A stretch of 64,000 nt of DNA from Mycolicibacterium hodleri (GCF_006439015.1 NZ_RCZG01000001.1:959557-1023556), one strand, 5' to 3'. Positions 35,334-45,452 are shown, counted from the first letter of the stretch. Notes: a model not told the origin generated them from the letters alone. Made by a program: numbers and translations.

Positions 35334-36731
35334 TCAGCAGCCCTTGAGGTGCACCGCCAGATAATCGGAGACGGCGTCGATCGCCACGCGTTCCTGCGTC
35401 ATCGCATCGCGCTCGCGGATCGTCACCGCGTGGTCGTCGAGCGAGTCGAAGTCCACGGTCACGCAGAAGGGCGTACCGATCTCGTCCTGCCTGCGGTACC
35501 GGCGCCCGATCGCGCCCGCATCGTCGAACTCGATGTTCCACGACCTTCTCAACTCGGCCGCCACGTCGCGGGCCTTCGGCGACAGGTCGGCGTTGCGCGA
35601 CAGCGGCAACACGGCGGCCTTGACCGGTGCGAGGCGCGGATCGAGCTTCAGCACGGTGCGTTTGTCGACGCCGCCCTTGGCGTTCGGGGCCTCGTCTTCG
35701 TGGTAGGAGTCGACGAGGAAGGCCATCAACGAGCGGGTCAGGCCGGCGGCGGGCTCAATGACGTACGGAGTGTAGCGGGTATCGGACGCCTGATCGTAGA
35801 ACGACAGATCCGTCCCGGAATGCTTTGAGTGCGTAGACAAGTCGAAGTCGGTCCGGTTGGCAACGCCTTCGAGCTCACCCCACGGGTTGCCCGAGAAGCC
35901 GAACTTGTACTCGATGTCGACCGTGCGGTCCGAGTAGTGCGACAGCTTCTCCTTCGGATGCTCGTACAGCCGAAGGTTGTCGGGATCGATGCCGAGGTCG
36001 ACGTACCACTGCAGTCGGGTGTCGATCCAATACTGATGCCATTCCGCAGCCGTGGAGGGTTCGACGAAGAACTCCATCTCCATCTGCTCGAACTCGCGGG
36101 TGCGGAAGATGAAGTTGCCGGGGGTGATCTCGTTGCGAAAGCTTTTGCCTATCTGGCCGATTCCGAACGGAGGCTTGCGCCGCGACGTCGTCACGACGTT
36201 CGCGAAATTGACGAAGATGCCCTGCGCCGTCTCGGGACGCAGGTAGTGCATGCCCTCTTCGGTCTCGATGGGTCCGAGATAGGTCTTCAGCATCATGTTG
36301 AAGTCGCGCGGCTCGGTCCACTGACCCTTGGTGCCGCAGTCGGGGCACACGATCTCCGTCATCGGCACCGTATCTGGATCGACGGAAGTGTCGCGCGTCC
36401 CCTTCTTGAGGGCGTACGCCTCCTGCATGTGGTCCTGCCGATGCCGCTTGTGGCAGTTCAGGCACTCGACCAGCGGATCGTTGAATACCTCGACGTGACC
36501 GGAGGCCACCCACACCTCACGCGGAAGGATGATCGCACTGTCGAGGCCGACGACGTCGTCCCGGCCAGTGACCACGGACCGCCACCACTGCCGCTTGATG
36601 TTCTCCTTGAGCTCGACACCCAATGGGCCGTAGTCCCACGCCGACTTGGTGCCACCGTAGATCTCGCCGGCTTGGTAGACGAGGCCACGGCGTTTCGCGA
36701 GATTGGCAACGGTGTCGATGATGGAGGCCAC
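35334..36731 (-). CDS. glyS: Glycyl-tRNA synthetase
   Basis: 465 residues (family about 463) from GTG 36731. Class II alpha2-type GlyRS: the signature [27 protein letters not shown] and a Cys-rich insert ([20 protein letters not shown]) that probably binds zinc, [17 protein letters not shown] (motif 2 region), [20 protein letters not shown] and [20 protein letters not shown] (motif 3). Charges tRNA-Gly. Divergent from the zinc-sensor gene at 36801, with which it shares a 69-base promoter region. Confidence 0.97.
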   Translation of the reverse strand: MASIIDTVANLAKRRGLVYQAGEIYGGTKSAWDYGPLGVELKENIKRQWWRSVVTGRDDVVGLDSAIILPREVWVASGHVEVFNDPLVECLNCHKRHRQDHMQEAYALKKGTRDTSVDPDTVPMTEIVCPDCGTKGQWTEPRDFNMMLKTYLGPIETEEGMHYLRPETAQGIFVNFANVVTTSRRKPPFGIGQIGKSFRNEITPGNFIFRTREFEQMEMEFFVEPSTAAEWHQYWIDTRLQWYVDLGIDPDNLRLYEHPKEKLSHYSDRTVDIEYKFGFSGNPWGELEGVANRTDFDLSTHSKHSGTDLSFYDQASDTRYTPYVIEPAAGLTRSLMAFLVDSYHEDEAPNAKGGVDKRTVLKLDPRLAPVKAAVLPLSRNADLSPKARDVAAELRRSWNIEFDDAGAIGRRYRRQDEIGTPFCVTVDFDSLDDHAVTIRERDAMTQERVAIDAVSDYLAVHLKGC

Positions 36732-36764
36732 GGATGAACAGCGTAGCGGGCGACGGCCGCACGA

Positions 36765-36792
36765 TTGACATGCATATCGACGCATGTATTCT
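36765..36792 (+). promoter_or_regulatory. smtB promoter with embedded palindrome; probable leaderless start
   Basis: TTGACA (36765-36770) and TATTCT (36787-36792) lie 16 bases apart. ACATGC (36768-36773) and GCATGT (36782-36787) form an inverted repeat that overlaps both boxes, the right place for an ArsR-type repressor. Transcription from this -10 would start about 36799-36801, on or next to the ATG at 36801. Confidence 0.6.
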
Positions 36793-36800
36793 GGTCCGTA

Positions 36801-37232
36801 ATGAAAACCGTTTCCAAAATGGCGGCGCCCAACCCGGTAGAGGACACGCGGTCACGCGGCGTGCTCGACACGGCCGGCGACCTGTTACGAGCGTTGGCCG
36901 CGCCGGTGCGCATCGCGATCGTGCTGCAGCTTCGCGAATCATCCAGGTGCGTGCACGAACTCGTCGACGCACTCGCGGTGCCTCAGCCGCTCGTCAGCCA
37001 GCATCTGCGCATCCTGAAGTCCGCAGGAGTCGTCGCCGGGGAGCGCAGCGGCCGTGAGGTGCGCTATCGCCTGGTGGACCACCACCTCAGCGACATCGTT
37101 CTGGCGGCCATCGCTCATGCCGGGGAAGCTCATGCGGGGGAGGCTCATGCCGAGGAAGCCCACGCCGAGGAAGCTCATGCGGGCGAGTTCTCGGGAGAAC
37201 ACGGCGAACCCGTTGCCGGCGAGTCCCGATGA
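36801..37232 (+). CDS. smtB: ArsR/SmtB-family zinc-sensing repressor with His/Glu repeat tail
   Basis: 143 residues from ATG 36801. Winged helix of ArsR type (about 25-105): [20 protein letters not shown], then [20 protein letters not shown] (recognition helix) and [20 protein letters not shown] with the alpha5 D-x-H-H...H zinc ligands. After residue about 105 comes an unusual tail built of five-residue units, [10 protein letters not shown], repeated four to five times, then EFSGEHGE. In M. tuberculosis the equivalent Rv2358 releases its own operon when zinc rises and is followed by zur. The tail gives many extra His and Glu, which could bind metal (inference). The stop overlaps the start of the zur remnant. 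Confidence 0.92.
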   Translation: MKTVSKMAAPNPVEDTRSRGVLDTAGDLLRALAAPVRIAIVLQLRESSRCVHELVDALAVPQPLVSQHLRILKSAGVVAGERSGREVRYRLVDHHLSDIVLAAIAHAGEAHAGEAHAEEAHAEEAHAGEFSGEHGEPVAGESR

Positions 37233-37330
37233 GCGGGACCCCCGTCCGCTCCGCTCGTTGACGTGGCCACCGTAGCGTCGAGGGCGTCGGCCTTACCACG
37301 GTATATCGCACGCTGCAGGCGATGGCGTCG
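37229..37330 (+). pseudogene. zur: Remnant of zur (furB), with early stop and internal deletion
   Basis: ATG 37229 overlaps the smtB stop (ATGA) exactly as in the usual smtB-zur operon. The frame reads [10 protein letters not shown], then TGA, then in the same frame GVGLTTVYRTLQAMAS (37283-37330), the unmistakable helix of Fur/Zur DNA-binding domains. About 30 residues that should lie between are missing, and everything after (dimer domain, zinc ligands, His cluster) is absent. The sequence to 37488 holds only unassigned frames, one of which (37380-37484) reads DTAHINEIHAEI, stop, ELRRDLAEASRRA. So Zur is not made from this locus. Whether another copy exists elsewhere in the genome is unknown. 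Confidence 0.85.
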
Positions 37331-37488
37331 CAACGATGGCGTCGTGGATCGTCCAGCGGGTCGCCGAGAAGGACGAGACCACACGGGCAGCGACACGGCG
37401 CACATCAATGAGATTCACGCGGAGATCTAGGAGCTGCGCCGCGATCTGGCCGAAGCCTCACGGCGTGCGAGCGTGCCGCGGTGACCGG

Positions 37489-37944
37489 CTATCCCGTGAG
37501 GTGGCGACGCACGTCCGCACCGGTGGTGAGCACCAGCAGAATCAACGTGCGCAACGCATCCTCGGAAAGCCCGGCAGCGGGAAAGTTGTAGCGCAGCATG
37601 ACGTCTGCGACTTTCTTGGCAGCGGGCCGGTGGGTCGACTTGGCCGATGAACCGTTGGCGGGCGATTGGGGTGCGTCGGCGGCCTTCTCGACGAGTGCCA
37701 CGGTGCCCAGCATCGTCCGTCCCGCCTGCTCGGCGACACGCTCGCGAATCTTGTTGTTCAGGGGCAGGTCCCACGCCAACGGCTGGGTGAGCGACACCAT
37801 CTCGAGGCCTTCGCCAATGGTCACGACCCGCAGGGAGGCCACCAGCCCATCCACCGTGATCGTGAGGGCACCGTCCGACTCCTCGATGAGCGTCGTCACC
37901 TCGCCCAGCGCGGCGGTAAGCCGTTCGAGCAAGCTCTGTGACAT
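37489..37944 (-). CDS. Conserved hypothetical protein (Rv2360c-like)
   Basis: 151 residues from ATG 37944. Alpha/beta domain in the first 100 residues (MSQSLLERLTAALGEVTTLI; GALTITVDGLVASLRVVTIG; EGLEMVSLTQPLAWDLPLNN), an Ala/Ser linker, and a helical end (ADVMLRYNFPAAGLSEDALR). An earlier ATG at 37977 with a better ribosome site would add SGGQERSDRE, but that segment is encoded by a repeat related to the one inside hemW, so it was probably gained by repeat insertion. It sits between the zinc-regulator locus and uppS, like Rv2360c in M. tuberculosis (from memory). Function unknown. Confidence 0.65.
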   Translation of the reverse strand: MSQSLLERLTAALGEVTTLIEESDGALTITVDGLVASLRVVTIGEGLEMVSLTQPLAWDLPLNNKIRERVAEQAGRTMLGTVALVEKAADAPQSPANGSSAKSTHRPAAKKVADVMLRYNFPAAGLSEDALRTLILLVLTTGADVRRHLTG

Positions 37945-37971
37945 TTCCCGGTCGCTTCGCTCCTGCCCTCC
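37945..37971 (-). repeat. Single copy of GGGC-GGAGCG-AGCGACC repeat
   Basis: Read on the minus strand, GGGCaGGAGCGaAGCGACC followed by GGGAA matches the unit repeated three times in hemW (GGGCgGGAGCGgAGCGACCcGGGgAA). It lies between two candidate starts of the gene at 37489-37944. Confidence 0.6.
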
Positions 37972-37999
37972 TGACATCAGGCTCTCCCCCTCGGGCACA

Positions 38000-38893
38000 T
38001 CATTCGGCTCTGCCGAAGCGGCGGTTGCGATTGACGTACTCGACGCAGGCCTCCCACAGATCGCGACGGTCGTAGTCGGGCCACAGCGTGTCCTGAAAGA
38101 CGTACTCGGCATAGGCGGCCTGCCATAGCAGGAAGTTGCTTGCGCGCTGCTCTCCCGACGTCCGGATGAACAGGTCGACGTCGGGAATGTCGTCGCGGTG
38201 AAGATGTTTGGCGAAGGCGGCTTCGTTGATCCGCTTTGGGTTGATCTTTCCTTCAGCCGCCAGCTGGGCCAGTTCCTGCGCCGCCTCGACGATCTCGGTG
38301 CGCCCACCGTAGTTGACGCAGTAGTTGATCGTGATGACGTCGTTGCCGACGGTCATCTTCTCGGCGATGTCGAATTCCTTGATGACGCTGCTCCACATGC
38401 GCGGCCGCGACCCGACCCACCGCATGCGGACGCCCATCGCGTTGAGGTTCTCGCGACGGCGCCGCACCACCTCTCGGTTGAAGCCCATCAGGAAGCGCAC
38501 CTCTTCGGTGCTGCGTTTCCAGTTCTCGGTGGAAAACGCGTACACGGTCAGGTGCTTGACGCCCATCTCGATCGCGCCGCAGGTGATGTCGATGAGCACC
38601 GCCTCGCCCATCTTGTGGCCGTCGGTCCGGCTCAGACCCCGTTGGGTGGCCCAGCGACCATTGCCGTCCATCACGACCGCGACGTGGTTGGGTACCTGAC
38701 CTTCCGGAATGAGCGGAGCCGACTCCTTCGAGGTGTGCTGCGGTGGGCGGGAGAACCTGCCGTTGGTCCCGGGGGGCAGCGCGGGGAAGACGACCGGCCA
38801 CGTCGACGTGTCAGGAAAGGTCGGATAGTCGTCAGGCGCCGGGGGCAACTGCGGGTAAGCCGCTTTCTTGCCCCTGCCCCACGTCGTAGCCAT
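38000..38893 (-). CDS. uppS: Decaprenyl diphosphate synthase (cis-prenyltransferase)
   Basis: 297 residues from ATG 38893. Cis-prenyltransferase family: catalytic Asp in [26 protein letters not shown]-type segment ([20 protein letters not shown]), and [20 protein letters not shown] with the Mg-binding Glu. The Pro-rich N-terminal 65 residues ([20 protein letters not shown]) match the long-chain type of M. tuberculosis (Rv2361c, 296 residues), which makes the C50 carrier for arabinogalactan, peptidoglycan and LAM synthesis. Membrane-associated. The 5' end overlaps the 3' end of recO by 62 bases, so the two are translationally linked. Confidence 0.95.
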   Translation of the reverse strand: MATTWGRGKKAAYPQLPPAPDDYPTFPDTSTWPVVFPALPPGTNGRFSRPPQHTSKESAPLIPEGQVPNHVAVVMDGNGRWATQRGLSRTDGHKMGEAVLIDITCGAIEMGVKHLTVYAFSTENWKRSTEEVRFLMGFNREVVRRRRENLNAMGVRMRWVGSRPRMWSSVIKEFDIAEKMTVGNDVITINYCVNYGGRTEIVEAAQELAQLAAEGKINPKRINEAAFAKHLHRDDIPDVDLFIRTSGEQRASNFLLWQAAYAEYVFQDTLWPDYDRRDLWEACVEYVNRNRRFGRAE

Positions 38894-39683
38894 GCGCATC
38901 ATCCTGCCCGAACAAGGCCACTCGACGTTCAGCGACCGTGCGATCGACCCGGTAGGCACGCTCGACCAGCGGCAACGTCCGCAGTTGGCGCTCGAGATGC
39001 CACTGCAGGTGCGCCGCGACCAGTCCGCTGGCCTGGCTGCGGTACGACGACGTGGACGCCTCTGCGGCGGGCCAGTCCCCGTCGTGCAGGGCGGACATCA
39101 GGTCCAGCACCCCTTCGGGCGGGGTAGCCGAACCGGACGGCCTGCAATGCATGCACACACTGCCGCCTGCCGCGACGTGAAACGCCCGATGCGGCCCCGG
39201 TGCCGCGCAGCGCGCGCACTCGGTGAGCGCGGGCGCCCATCCCGCAATTCCCATGGCCCGCAACAGATATGCATCCAGAACCAGCTCACGCGGTCGGGTA
39301 CCGTCCGCCACGGCGCGCAACGCCGCGACGGTGAGCCGGTGCAAAGCAGGCGACGGGGCGCGTTCCTCACCGGCCAACCGCTCGGCCGTCTCCAGCACCG
39401 CGCATCCACAGGTGTAGCGACCGTATTCGCTGACGATGTCACTGGCGAAAGCATCGATGGCCTGCACCTGCGTGACGACGTCGAGGTTGCGACCCGGGTA
39501 CAACTGAACGTCGATGTGGGCGAACGGCTCGAGCCGCGCCCCGAACTTGCTCCTGGTCCGTCGCACACCCTTGGCCACGGCACGGACCAGCCCGTGCTCG
39601 AGGGTGAGCAGAGTGACGATGCGGTCGGCTTCACCGAGCTTGTGCTGGCGCAGCACGACAGCCCGATCCCGGTATAGCCGCAT
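38832..39683 (-). CDS. recO: DNA repair protein RecO
   Basis: 283 residues from ATG 39683. N-terminal OB-fold ([38 protein letters not shown]), helical domain, and a zinc finger (ECARCAAPG ... VCMHCR) typical of RecO. Works with RecR to load RecA at single-stranded gaps. It overlaps the downstream uppS by 62 bases, a longer overlap than usual. The divergent amidase gene starts 65 bases away. Confidence 0.93.
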   Translation of the reverse strand: MRLYRDRAVVLRQHKLGEADRIVTLLTLEHGLVRAVAKGVRRTRSKFGARLEPFAHIDVQLYPGRNLDVVTQVQAIDAFASDIVSEYGRYTCGCAVLETAERLAGEERAPSPALHRLTVAALRAVADGTRPRELVLDAYLLRAMGIAGWAPALTECARCAAPGPHRAFHVAAGGSVCMHCRPSGSATPPEGVLDLMSALHDGDWPAAEASTSSYRSQASGLVAAHLQWHLERQLRTLPLVERAYRVDRTVAERRVALFGQDDAHGYDVGQGQESGLPAVAPGA

Positions 39684-39747
39684 GAGCCCAGTCTCCCACC
39701 TCCCACCGACCACGCCGGGAAGGCACGTCCGGATATTGTCGACTCAA

Positions 39748-41196
39748 ATGGCAGATACCTCTTCCAGTGAGTCGAGCACGCGGCCCCCCGCCACCTCCCT
39801 ACCCACCCTGACCCAGCTGCAATACCGCCTGGCCAGCGGCAAGGTCACATCTGTCGAGCTCACCACCCGTTCACTTCGCGCGATCGAGGCCAGCCAGTCC
39901 ACGCTCAACGCCTTCCGCGTGGTGCTGACAAATCAGGCGATGGCCGACGCAGCCGATGCCGACCGCAAACGTGCTGCAGGACAAAGTCTTCCGCTTCTCG
40001 GCATCCCAATCGCCGTCAAGGATGACGTCGACGTGGCCGGCGTGCCCACTCGTTTCGGCACGTCGGGTGACGTCCCCGTGGCCACCGCGGATGCCGAGGT
40101 GATACGTCGACTTCGCGCAGCAGGCGCCGTGATCGTCGGCAAGACCAACACGTGCGAGCTCGGCCAGTGGCCGTTCACGAGTGGGCCCGCGTTCGGGCAT
40201 ACCCGCAACCCCTGGTCGGCCGAGCACACGCCTGGCGGTTCCTCCGGCGGTAGCGCCGCGGCGGTCGCAGCGGGACTGGTGACCGCGGCCATCGGCTCGG
40301 ACGGTGCAGGTAGCGTCCGCATTCCCGCAGCGTGGACCCATCTGGTCGGCATCAAGCCCCAGCGTGGCCGGATCTCGACCTGGCCACTGCCCGAGGCGTT
40401 CAACGGCATCACGGTGAACGGCGTGCTCGCCCGTACCGTCGCCGACGCCGCGCTGGTGCTCGACGCCGCCTCCGGAAACGTCGAGGGTGACCTCCACCAG
40501 CCACCCCCGGTCAACGTCGCCGAATTCGTCAGCCAGGCCCCGGGTCCGCTGACCGTGGCGATGTCGACGAAGTTCCCCTTCACGGGGTTCACGGCGAACC
40601 TGCACCCCGAGATCCTGGCCGCGATGGAGAGCATGGCAGGCCAACTCGAGGCGCTCGGACACACCGTGCGGATGGCAGACCCCGACTACGGGCTACGCAT
40701 GTCCTGGAACTTCCTGTCCCGCTCGACGTCCGGTCTGCTGGACTGGGGCGGACGCCTCGGAACGGGTGTGACGTTCGACAAGCGCACCGCGAGCAACATG
40801 CGGATGGGTCGGTTGCTGTCGGAGAAGACCCTGCGCGACGCCCGTCGCCACGAGGCCGAATCTGCGCGCCGCATCGGCTTCATCTTCAACCTCGCCGACG
40901 TGGTGCTGGCCCCGACGACGGCGCTCCCCCCGCCGAAGGTCCACGACTTCGACCGTCGTGGCGGGCTGTCCACCGATCGCGCGATGATCCGCGCCTGCCC
41001 GGTGACCTGGCCGTGGAACCTCCTCGGCTGGCCGTCGATCAACATTCCCGCCGGCTTCACCTCGGAGGGCTTGCCGATCGGGGTCCAGCTGATGGGGCCC
41101 GCCAACAGCGAGCCGCTACTGATCTCGTTGGCGGCCGCTCTCGAGGCCGTCGGGGCCTGGCGGGCCGATCAGCCCGACGTCTGGTGGGATGACTGA
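39748..41196 (+). CDS. Amidase-signature family hydrolase
   Basis: 482 residues from ATG 39748. Catalytic triad of the amidase-signature family: Lys in IPIAVKDDVDVAG, cis-Ser in TPGGSSGGSAAAVAAG, and nucleophile Ser in IGSDGAGSVRIPA. Ends with FTSEGLPIGVQLMGPANSEP as usual. Hydrolyses an amide or nitrile-derived amide; the substrate cannot be named. This is the AmiA2 position in M. tuberculosis (Rv2363). Its stop is four bases from the stop of era on the other strand. Confidence 0.92.
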   Translation: MADTSSSESSTRPPATSLPTLTQLQYRLASGKVTSVELTTRSLRAIEASQSTLNAFRVVLTNQAMADAADADRKRAAGQSLPLLGIPIAVKDDVDVAGVPTRFGTSGDVPVATADAEVIRRLRAAGAVIVGKTNTCELGQWPFTSGPAFGHTRNPWSAEHTPGGSSGGSAAAVAAGLVTAAIGSDGAGSVRIPAAWTHLVGIKPQRGRISTWPLPEAFNGITVNGVLARTVADAALVLDAASGNVEGDLHQPPPVNVAEFVSQAPGPLTVAMSTKFPFTGFTANLHPEILAAMESMAGQLEALGHTVRMADPDYGLRMSWNFLSRSTSGLLDWGGRLGTGVTFDKRTASNMRMGRLLSEKTLRDARRHEAESARRIGFIFNLADVVLAPTTALPPPKVHDFDRRGGLSTDRAMIRACPVTWPWNLLGWPSINIPAGFTSEGLPIGVQLMGPANSEPLLISLAAALEAVGAWRADQPDVWWDD

Positions 41197-41199
41197 GGG

Positions 41200-42123
41200 T
41201 CAGAAACCAAGCCGTCCAAGCTGTTTGGGGTCGCGCTGCCAATTCTTTGCGATCTTGACCCTCAGGTCCAGGTAAACCTTCGTGCCGAGCAGCGTCTCGA
41301 TCTGAAGCCGGGCCGCGGTGCCGACCTCCCGCAGCCGGGCACCGCCCTTGCCGATGACGATGCCCTTCTGCGAGTCGCGTTCGACGTACAGAATGGCGTG
41401 CACGTCAATCAACTCCCCCTGTTCCTCGGTACGGCCCGGCCGCGCCTCCACCTCGTCGATGACGACGGCCAGCGAATGCGGCAGCTCGTCCCGAACCCCC
41501 TCGAGGGCGGCTTCGCGAATGAGCTCGGCCATCAGGACCTCCTCGGGCTCGTCGGTCAGCTCGCCGTCGGGATAGAACGCGGGGCCGGGAGGCAGCCGTC
41601 CGGCCAACACGTCGGTGAGCAGGCCGATCTGTTCTCCGGTGGTGGCGGACACCGGCACGATCTCGGCGGCGCCACCGGTGAGCTCACTGGCGGCGATCAG
41701 TTGCGCAGCGACCCGTTCCTTGGAGACCTTGTCGATCTTGGTGACGACGACGATGAGCGTCGTCCGTGGCGCGATCGCACGGATCTGCTCGTGGATCCAC
41801 CGGTCGCCGGGCCCGATCGTCTCGTCGGCGGGGATGCAGAGTCCGATGACGTCGACCTCGGAGTAGGTAGCCTTGACCAGTTCGTTGAGCCTCTCCCCCA
41901 AGAGAGTTCGCGGTCGATGCAACCCCGGCGTGTCGACGAGGATGATCTGAAAGTTCTCGCGGTGCACGATGCCGCGGATGGTGTGGCGGGTGGTTTGCGG
42001 ACGATTCGAGGTGATCGCCACCTTGGCCCCGACGAGGGCGTTGGTGAGCGTGGACTTGCCGGTATTCGGTCTGCCGACGAAGCAGACGAAGCCGGACCGG
42101 AACTCCTCCGCGTCGCCGCTCAT
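41200..42123 (-). CDS. era: Era GTPase
   Basis: 307 residues from ATG 42123 (overlapping the previous gene's TGA). G1 [17 protein letters not shown]2 region TRHTIRG, G3 VDTPGLH, G4 VVTKIDK, G5 VSATTG, then a C-terminal KH domain (about 220-300) with [20 protein letters not shown]. Binds the 3' end of 16S rRNA and assists 30S assembly. Last gene of the phoH-ybeY-corC-era operon, in which every junction overlaps. Confidence 0.96.
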   Translation of the reverse strand: MSGDAEEFRSGFVCFVGRPNTGKSTLTNALVGAKVAITSNRPQTTRHTIRGIVHRENFQIILVDTPGLHRPRTLLGERLNELVKATYSEVDVIGLCIPADETIGPGDRWIHEQIRAIAPRTTLIVVVTKIDKVSKERVAAQLIAASELTGGAAEIVPVSATTGEQIGLLTDVLAGRLPPGPAFYPDGELTDEPEEVLMAELIREAALEGVRDELPHSLAVVIDEVEARPGRTEEQGELIDVHAILYVERDSQKGIVIGKGGARLREVGTAARLQIETLLGTKVYLDLRVKIAKNWQRDPKQLGRLGF

Positions 42124-43424
42124 ACCTTGCCCTCCTTGCCGTCTCCAGGATCGTCGGTCTCTTCGATCGGCTTGACCAGCACGGTGCCGATCCGCACCCG
42201 GCCGCGATGGTCGCGGCCACCCTCGGCGAGCAACTGCAACGCATCCCACGTCACCTCGGCGCCGGGCAACGGCACGCGACCCAGTTCGTGGGCCAGCAGT
42301 CCACCGACGGTGTCGACGTCCAGGTCGTCGTCAAGGTCAAGGTCGTAGAGCTCTGCGAGGTCTTCGAGGGGCAACCGGGGAGACACGCGAAACTGCTTGT
42401 CGCCCAATTCCTCTACAGGAGCGACCTCGTCGGTGTCGTACTCGTCGGCGATCTCGCCGACGATCTCTTCCAGCACGTCCTCGATGGTCACCAAACCTGC
42501 GATCGCGCCGTATTCGTCGATCAGCAGCGCCATGTGGTTGCGGTCCCTTTGCATCTCGCGCAGCAATGCGTCCAGTGGTTTGGAGTCCGGCACGAACACC
42601 GGCGGGCGCATCACTTCACCGACCCGGGTGTCGATGCCCCCGTTGCTGTAATACGTCTGTTGCACAAGGTCCTTCAGGTAGACCACCCCGACGATGTCAT
42701 CCACGTTCTCACCGACGACCGGCAGGCGGGAATGCCCGCTGCGCACCGCCAAAGAAGTGGCTTGACCGGCCGTCTTGTCACTCTCGATCCACACCATCTC
42801 GGTGCGCGGCACCATCACCTCCCGGGCGCCGGTATCTGCGAGATCGAAGACCGACTGGATCATCCGGCGTTCGTCGTCGGCGACGATTCCTCTCTGCTGG
42901 GCGAGATCGACGACTTCGCGAAGCTCGATCTCCGACGCGAACGGGCCGTTGCGGAATCCGCGCCCGGGTGTCAGCGCGTTGCCGATCACGACCAGGAGCC
43001 GGCTGATGGGCGTCAGTAGCACCGAGATCGCCTGTAGCGGAAGGGCTGCCCCCACCGCGATGGTGTAGGCGTGCTGCCTGCCGAGCGTGCGCGGCCCGAC
43101 ACCGATGGCGACGAAGCTGACCACCACCATGATGGCGGCCGCCGCGAGCAGGCCCCAGGTCAGCCCGAGGTCTTCGTAGAGGAAGGCCACCAGCAGCACG
43201 GTGGCGGCCGTCTCGCACGTGATACGCAGCAGCACAATCAGATTGATGTAGCGCGGTCTATCGTCGACCAGTCGCGCCAGCCGCGGCGCACCGGGACGCT
43301 CGTCGCGCACCATTTCATCGATCCTGGCGATGGACACGGTGCTGATGGCGGCGTCGACCGCCGCGAACACGCCTCCGAGCGCCACCAGCGCGATCGCGCC
43401 CAGCAGAGATGCGATTCCGGTCAC
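42120..43424 (-). CDS. CNNM/CorC-type membrane protein with CBS domains
   Basis: 434 residues from GTG 43424, overlapping the ybeY stop (GTGA). N-terminal DUF21 membrane domain with three to four helices ([40 protein letters not shown]), then two CBS domains (about 205-330: [40 protein letters not shown]) and a CorC/HlyC transporter-associated domain at the end. Often named hemolysin; related proteins export Mg2+ or other divalent cations. In M. tuberculosis this is Rv2366c, 435 residues. Metal and direction not known here. Confidence 0.92.
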   Translation of the reverse strand: MTGIASLLGAIALVALGGVFAAVDAAISTVSIARIDEMVRDERPGAPRLARLVDDRPRYINLIVLLRITCETAATVLLVAFLYEDLGLTWGLLAAAAIMVVVSFVAIGVGPRTLGRQHAYTIAVGAALPLQAISVLLTPISRLLVVIGNALTPGRGFRNGPFASEIELREVVDLAQQRGIVADDERRMIQSVFDLADTGAREVMVPRTEMVWIESDKTAGQATSLAVRSGHSRLPVVGENVDDIVGVVYLKDLVQQTYYSNGGIDTRVGEVMRPPVFVPDSKPLDALLREMQRDRNHMALLIDEYGAIAGLVTIEDVLEEIVGEIADEYDTDEVAPVEELGDKQFRVSPRLPLEDLAELYDLDLDDDLDVDTVGGLLAHELGRVPLPGAEVTWDALQLLAEGGRDHRGRVRIGTVLVKPIEETDDPGDGKEGKV

Positions 43425-43957
43425 GGGTGGTCGAAGAACTGGGACTTGTCCAACAGTCTGCGGTCCTTCTCGCTCTGTCGGTCCTGATGATAGGAGGCGA
43501 CCTGGTCGGCGACCCACTCCTCGAGCAGTTCACGTTGCAGGGCGAACATCTCCTTTTCCTCATTCGGCTCGGCGTGGTCGTAGCCGAGCAGGTGCAGCAC
43601 GCCGTGCACGGTCAGCAACGCGAGTTCGTGGCCGAGTGAATGTCCGGCCGTCTCAGCTTGTTTGGCCGCGAACTCGGGGCACAGCACGATGTCGCCGAGC
43701 ATGGACGGGCCCGGTTCGGGTGAGTCGGGACGGCCGCCCGGCTCGAGCTCGTCCATCGGGAAGCTCATCACGTCCGTCGGACCGGGCAGGTCCATCCACC
43801 TGACGTGCAGATCGGCCATCGCCGGGGTGTCGAGCAACACCATGGACAGCTCGGCACCGGGATTGACGTCCATCTTCGCGATGACGAAACGCGCGACACT
43901 GATCAATTCGTTCTCGGAGACGTCGATGCCCGACTCGTTGGAGACCTCGATGCTCAC
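43421..43957 (-). CDS. ybeY: Endoribonuclease YbeY
   Basis: 178 residues. Metal site H-G-x-L-H-L-x-G-Y-D-H ([20 protein letters not shown]), SFPMDE upstream, and [10 protein letters not shown], all standard. Needed for 16S rRNA 3'-end maturation and 70S quality control. Starts with ATG in the phoH stop region (4-base overlap) and ends in the corC start. Confidence 0.96.
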   Translation of the reverse strand: MSIEVSNESGIDVSENELISVARFVIAKMDVNPGAELSMVLLDTPAMADLHVRWMDLPGPTDVMSFPMDELEPGGRPDSPEPGPSMLGDIVLCPEFAAKQAETAGHSLGHELALLTVHGVLHLLGYDHAEPNEEKEMFALQRELLEEWVADQVASYHQDRQSEKDRRLLDKSQFFDHP

Positions 43958-45000
43958 CGGCGCGGCCTACCGGTACCGGATCGCCGCTCGGCCCGATTCA
44001 GGGCTGGCGCTTCAGATCTGGCATATGCGTCGACGATCTCGGACACCAACCGGTGACGCACCACGTCGGCGCTGGTCAGTTCAGAGAAGTGGATGTCGTC
44101 GATGTGATCGAGGATCTCGATCGCCGCCTGAAGCCCGGACTTCGCGCCGTGCAGGTCGACCTGGGTAGAGTCACCCGTCACCACGATCTTGGACCCGAAG
44201 CCCAAGCGGGTCAGGAACATCTTCATCTGCTCCGGAGTGGTGTTCTGGGCCTCGTCGAGGATGATGAACGCATCATTCAGGGAGCGACCCCGCATGTAGG
44301 CCAGGGGAGCGACCTCGATGACTCCGGCGGTCATCAACTTGGGAATCAGCTCCGGATCCATCATGTCGTGAAGAGCGTCGTACAACGGCCGCAGGTACGG
44401 GTCGATCTTCTCGCTCAGCGTGCCGGGCAGAAAGCCAAGGCGTTCACCGGCCTCCACCGCGGGGCGGGTCAAGATGATGCGCGAAACCTGTTTGGTCTGA
44501 AGGGCGTTGACAGCTTTGGCCATCGCGAGGTAGGTCTTGCCGGTGCCTGCCGGGCCGACGCCGAACACGATGGTGTGTGCGTCGATTGCGTCGACGTAGC
44601 GCTTCTGGTTGAGCGTCTTGGGTCGAATCGTCTTGCCACGCCTGGACAGAATGTCCAGCGTCAGCACGTCGGCCGGCGATTCGTTGCCGGTGCCGGTCAC
44701 CATGGCGACACTGCGGCGCACGGCTTCCGGCGTCAGGGCCTGCCCACCTGCTACGACGGCGATGAGCTCGGTCATCACCCGCTCGGCCAGGGCCACGTCG
44801 GCGGGCTCGCCGGAGAGGGTCACGGCGTTGCCGCGCACGTGGACGTCGGCGGTCAGTATGCGTTCCAGTGCACGCAGATTCTCATCAGCAGAACCGAGTA
44901 GGCCGACCACGAGGTCAGGTGGCACATTGATGTTGCTGCGCACGGAGTCGTTGCTTCGCACAGTGCTGTCCGAGGCGGCGTTCGTCTCGCGGGGAGTCAC
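43954..45000 (-). CDS. phoH: PhoH-like ATPase
   Basis: 348 residues. Walker [21 protein letters not shown], Walker [21 protein letters not shown], and [20 protein letters not shown], which identify PhoH. The N-terminal about 110 residues include a KH-like region. Often linked with RNA metabolism, in line with its coupling to ybeY, corC and era. First gene of the operon; a clear terminator (45087-45117) lies just upstream and ends the previous transcript. Confidence 0.95.
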   Translation of the reverse strand: MTPRETNAASDSTVRSNDSVRSNINVPPDLVVGLLGSADENLRALERILTADVHVRGNAVTLSGEPADVALAERVMTELIAVVAGGQALTPEAVRRSVAMVTGTGNESPADVLTLDILSRRGKTIRPKTLNQKRYVDAIDAHTIVFGVGPAGTGKTYLAMAKAVNALQTKQVSRIILTRPAVEAGERLGFLPGTLSEKIDPYLRPLYDALHDMMDPELIPKLMTAGVIEVAPLAYMRGRSLNDAFIILDEAQNTTPEQMKMFLTRLGFGSKIVVTGDSTQVDLHGAKSGLQAAIEILDHIDDIHFSELTSADVVRHRLVSEIVDAYARSEAPALNRAERRSGTGRPRR

Positions 45001-45086
45001 GTGGGTTTCAGTGCCTGCTTTCCGTGCTCATGTCGTGGTGTGTGCTGATGTCAGCCTAGCTGCTGGTCACGCCGTGCCCCAATGAA

Positions 45087-45117
45087 GAAGGGGCACCCGT
45101 CAACCGGGTGCCCCTTC
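45087..45117 (-). terminator. Strong stem-loop terminator of gene 45132-45359
   Basis: GAAGGGGCACCCG (45087-45099) and CGGGTGCCCCTTC (45105-45117) pair over 13 bases around a five-base loop, 15 bases past the stop of the small secreted protein gene. Confidence 0.85.
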
Positions 45118-45131
45118 GAGTTCAATCCGTG

Positions 45132-45359
45132 TCAGCGGCTCTGCTGCACGGTCGTATCAACCTGCGGGACGGTCACGTCCGGGTGAATCGTGGTGATCCA
45201 CTGGTGATGGTCGACCCCGGTGGAATACCCGGGCAACTCAATGGTTGGTAGAGCTTCGGCGGATGCAGTGGCCTGGATCGGAGATGCAACGCCAAGGATC
45301 CCGGCAGCAAACCCGCTGGCAACAATGGCGGCAAATCCGAACTTCTTCATTTTCGTCAT
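45132..45359 (-). CDS. Small secreted protein
   Basis: 75 residues from ATG 45359. Signal peptide MTKMKKFGFAAIVASGFAAG, then ILGVASPIQATASAEA with a cleavage site; the mature part is about 40 residues (LPTIELPGYSTGVDHHQWIT, VTVPQVDTTVQQSR) with a His pair and no cysteine. Possible starts at ATG 45359 or 45350. Terminator directly downstream. Not recognised; sits between phoH and rsmE, where M. tuberculosis has other small genes. Confidence 0.7.
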   Translation of the reverse strand: MTKMKKFGFAAIVASGFAAGILGVASPIQATASAEALPTIELPGYSTGVDHHQWITTIHPDVTVPQVDTTVQQSR

Positions 45360-45452
45360 TTCTTCTTTCGTGCCCTCTGTGGTGTCTGTCGACCGGCGGT
45401 AGAGCCTTCCATCCGGTCTGACAGAACAAACGCAGTGCTCAGGGGTTTAATT

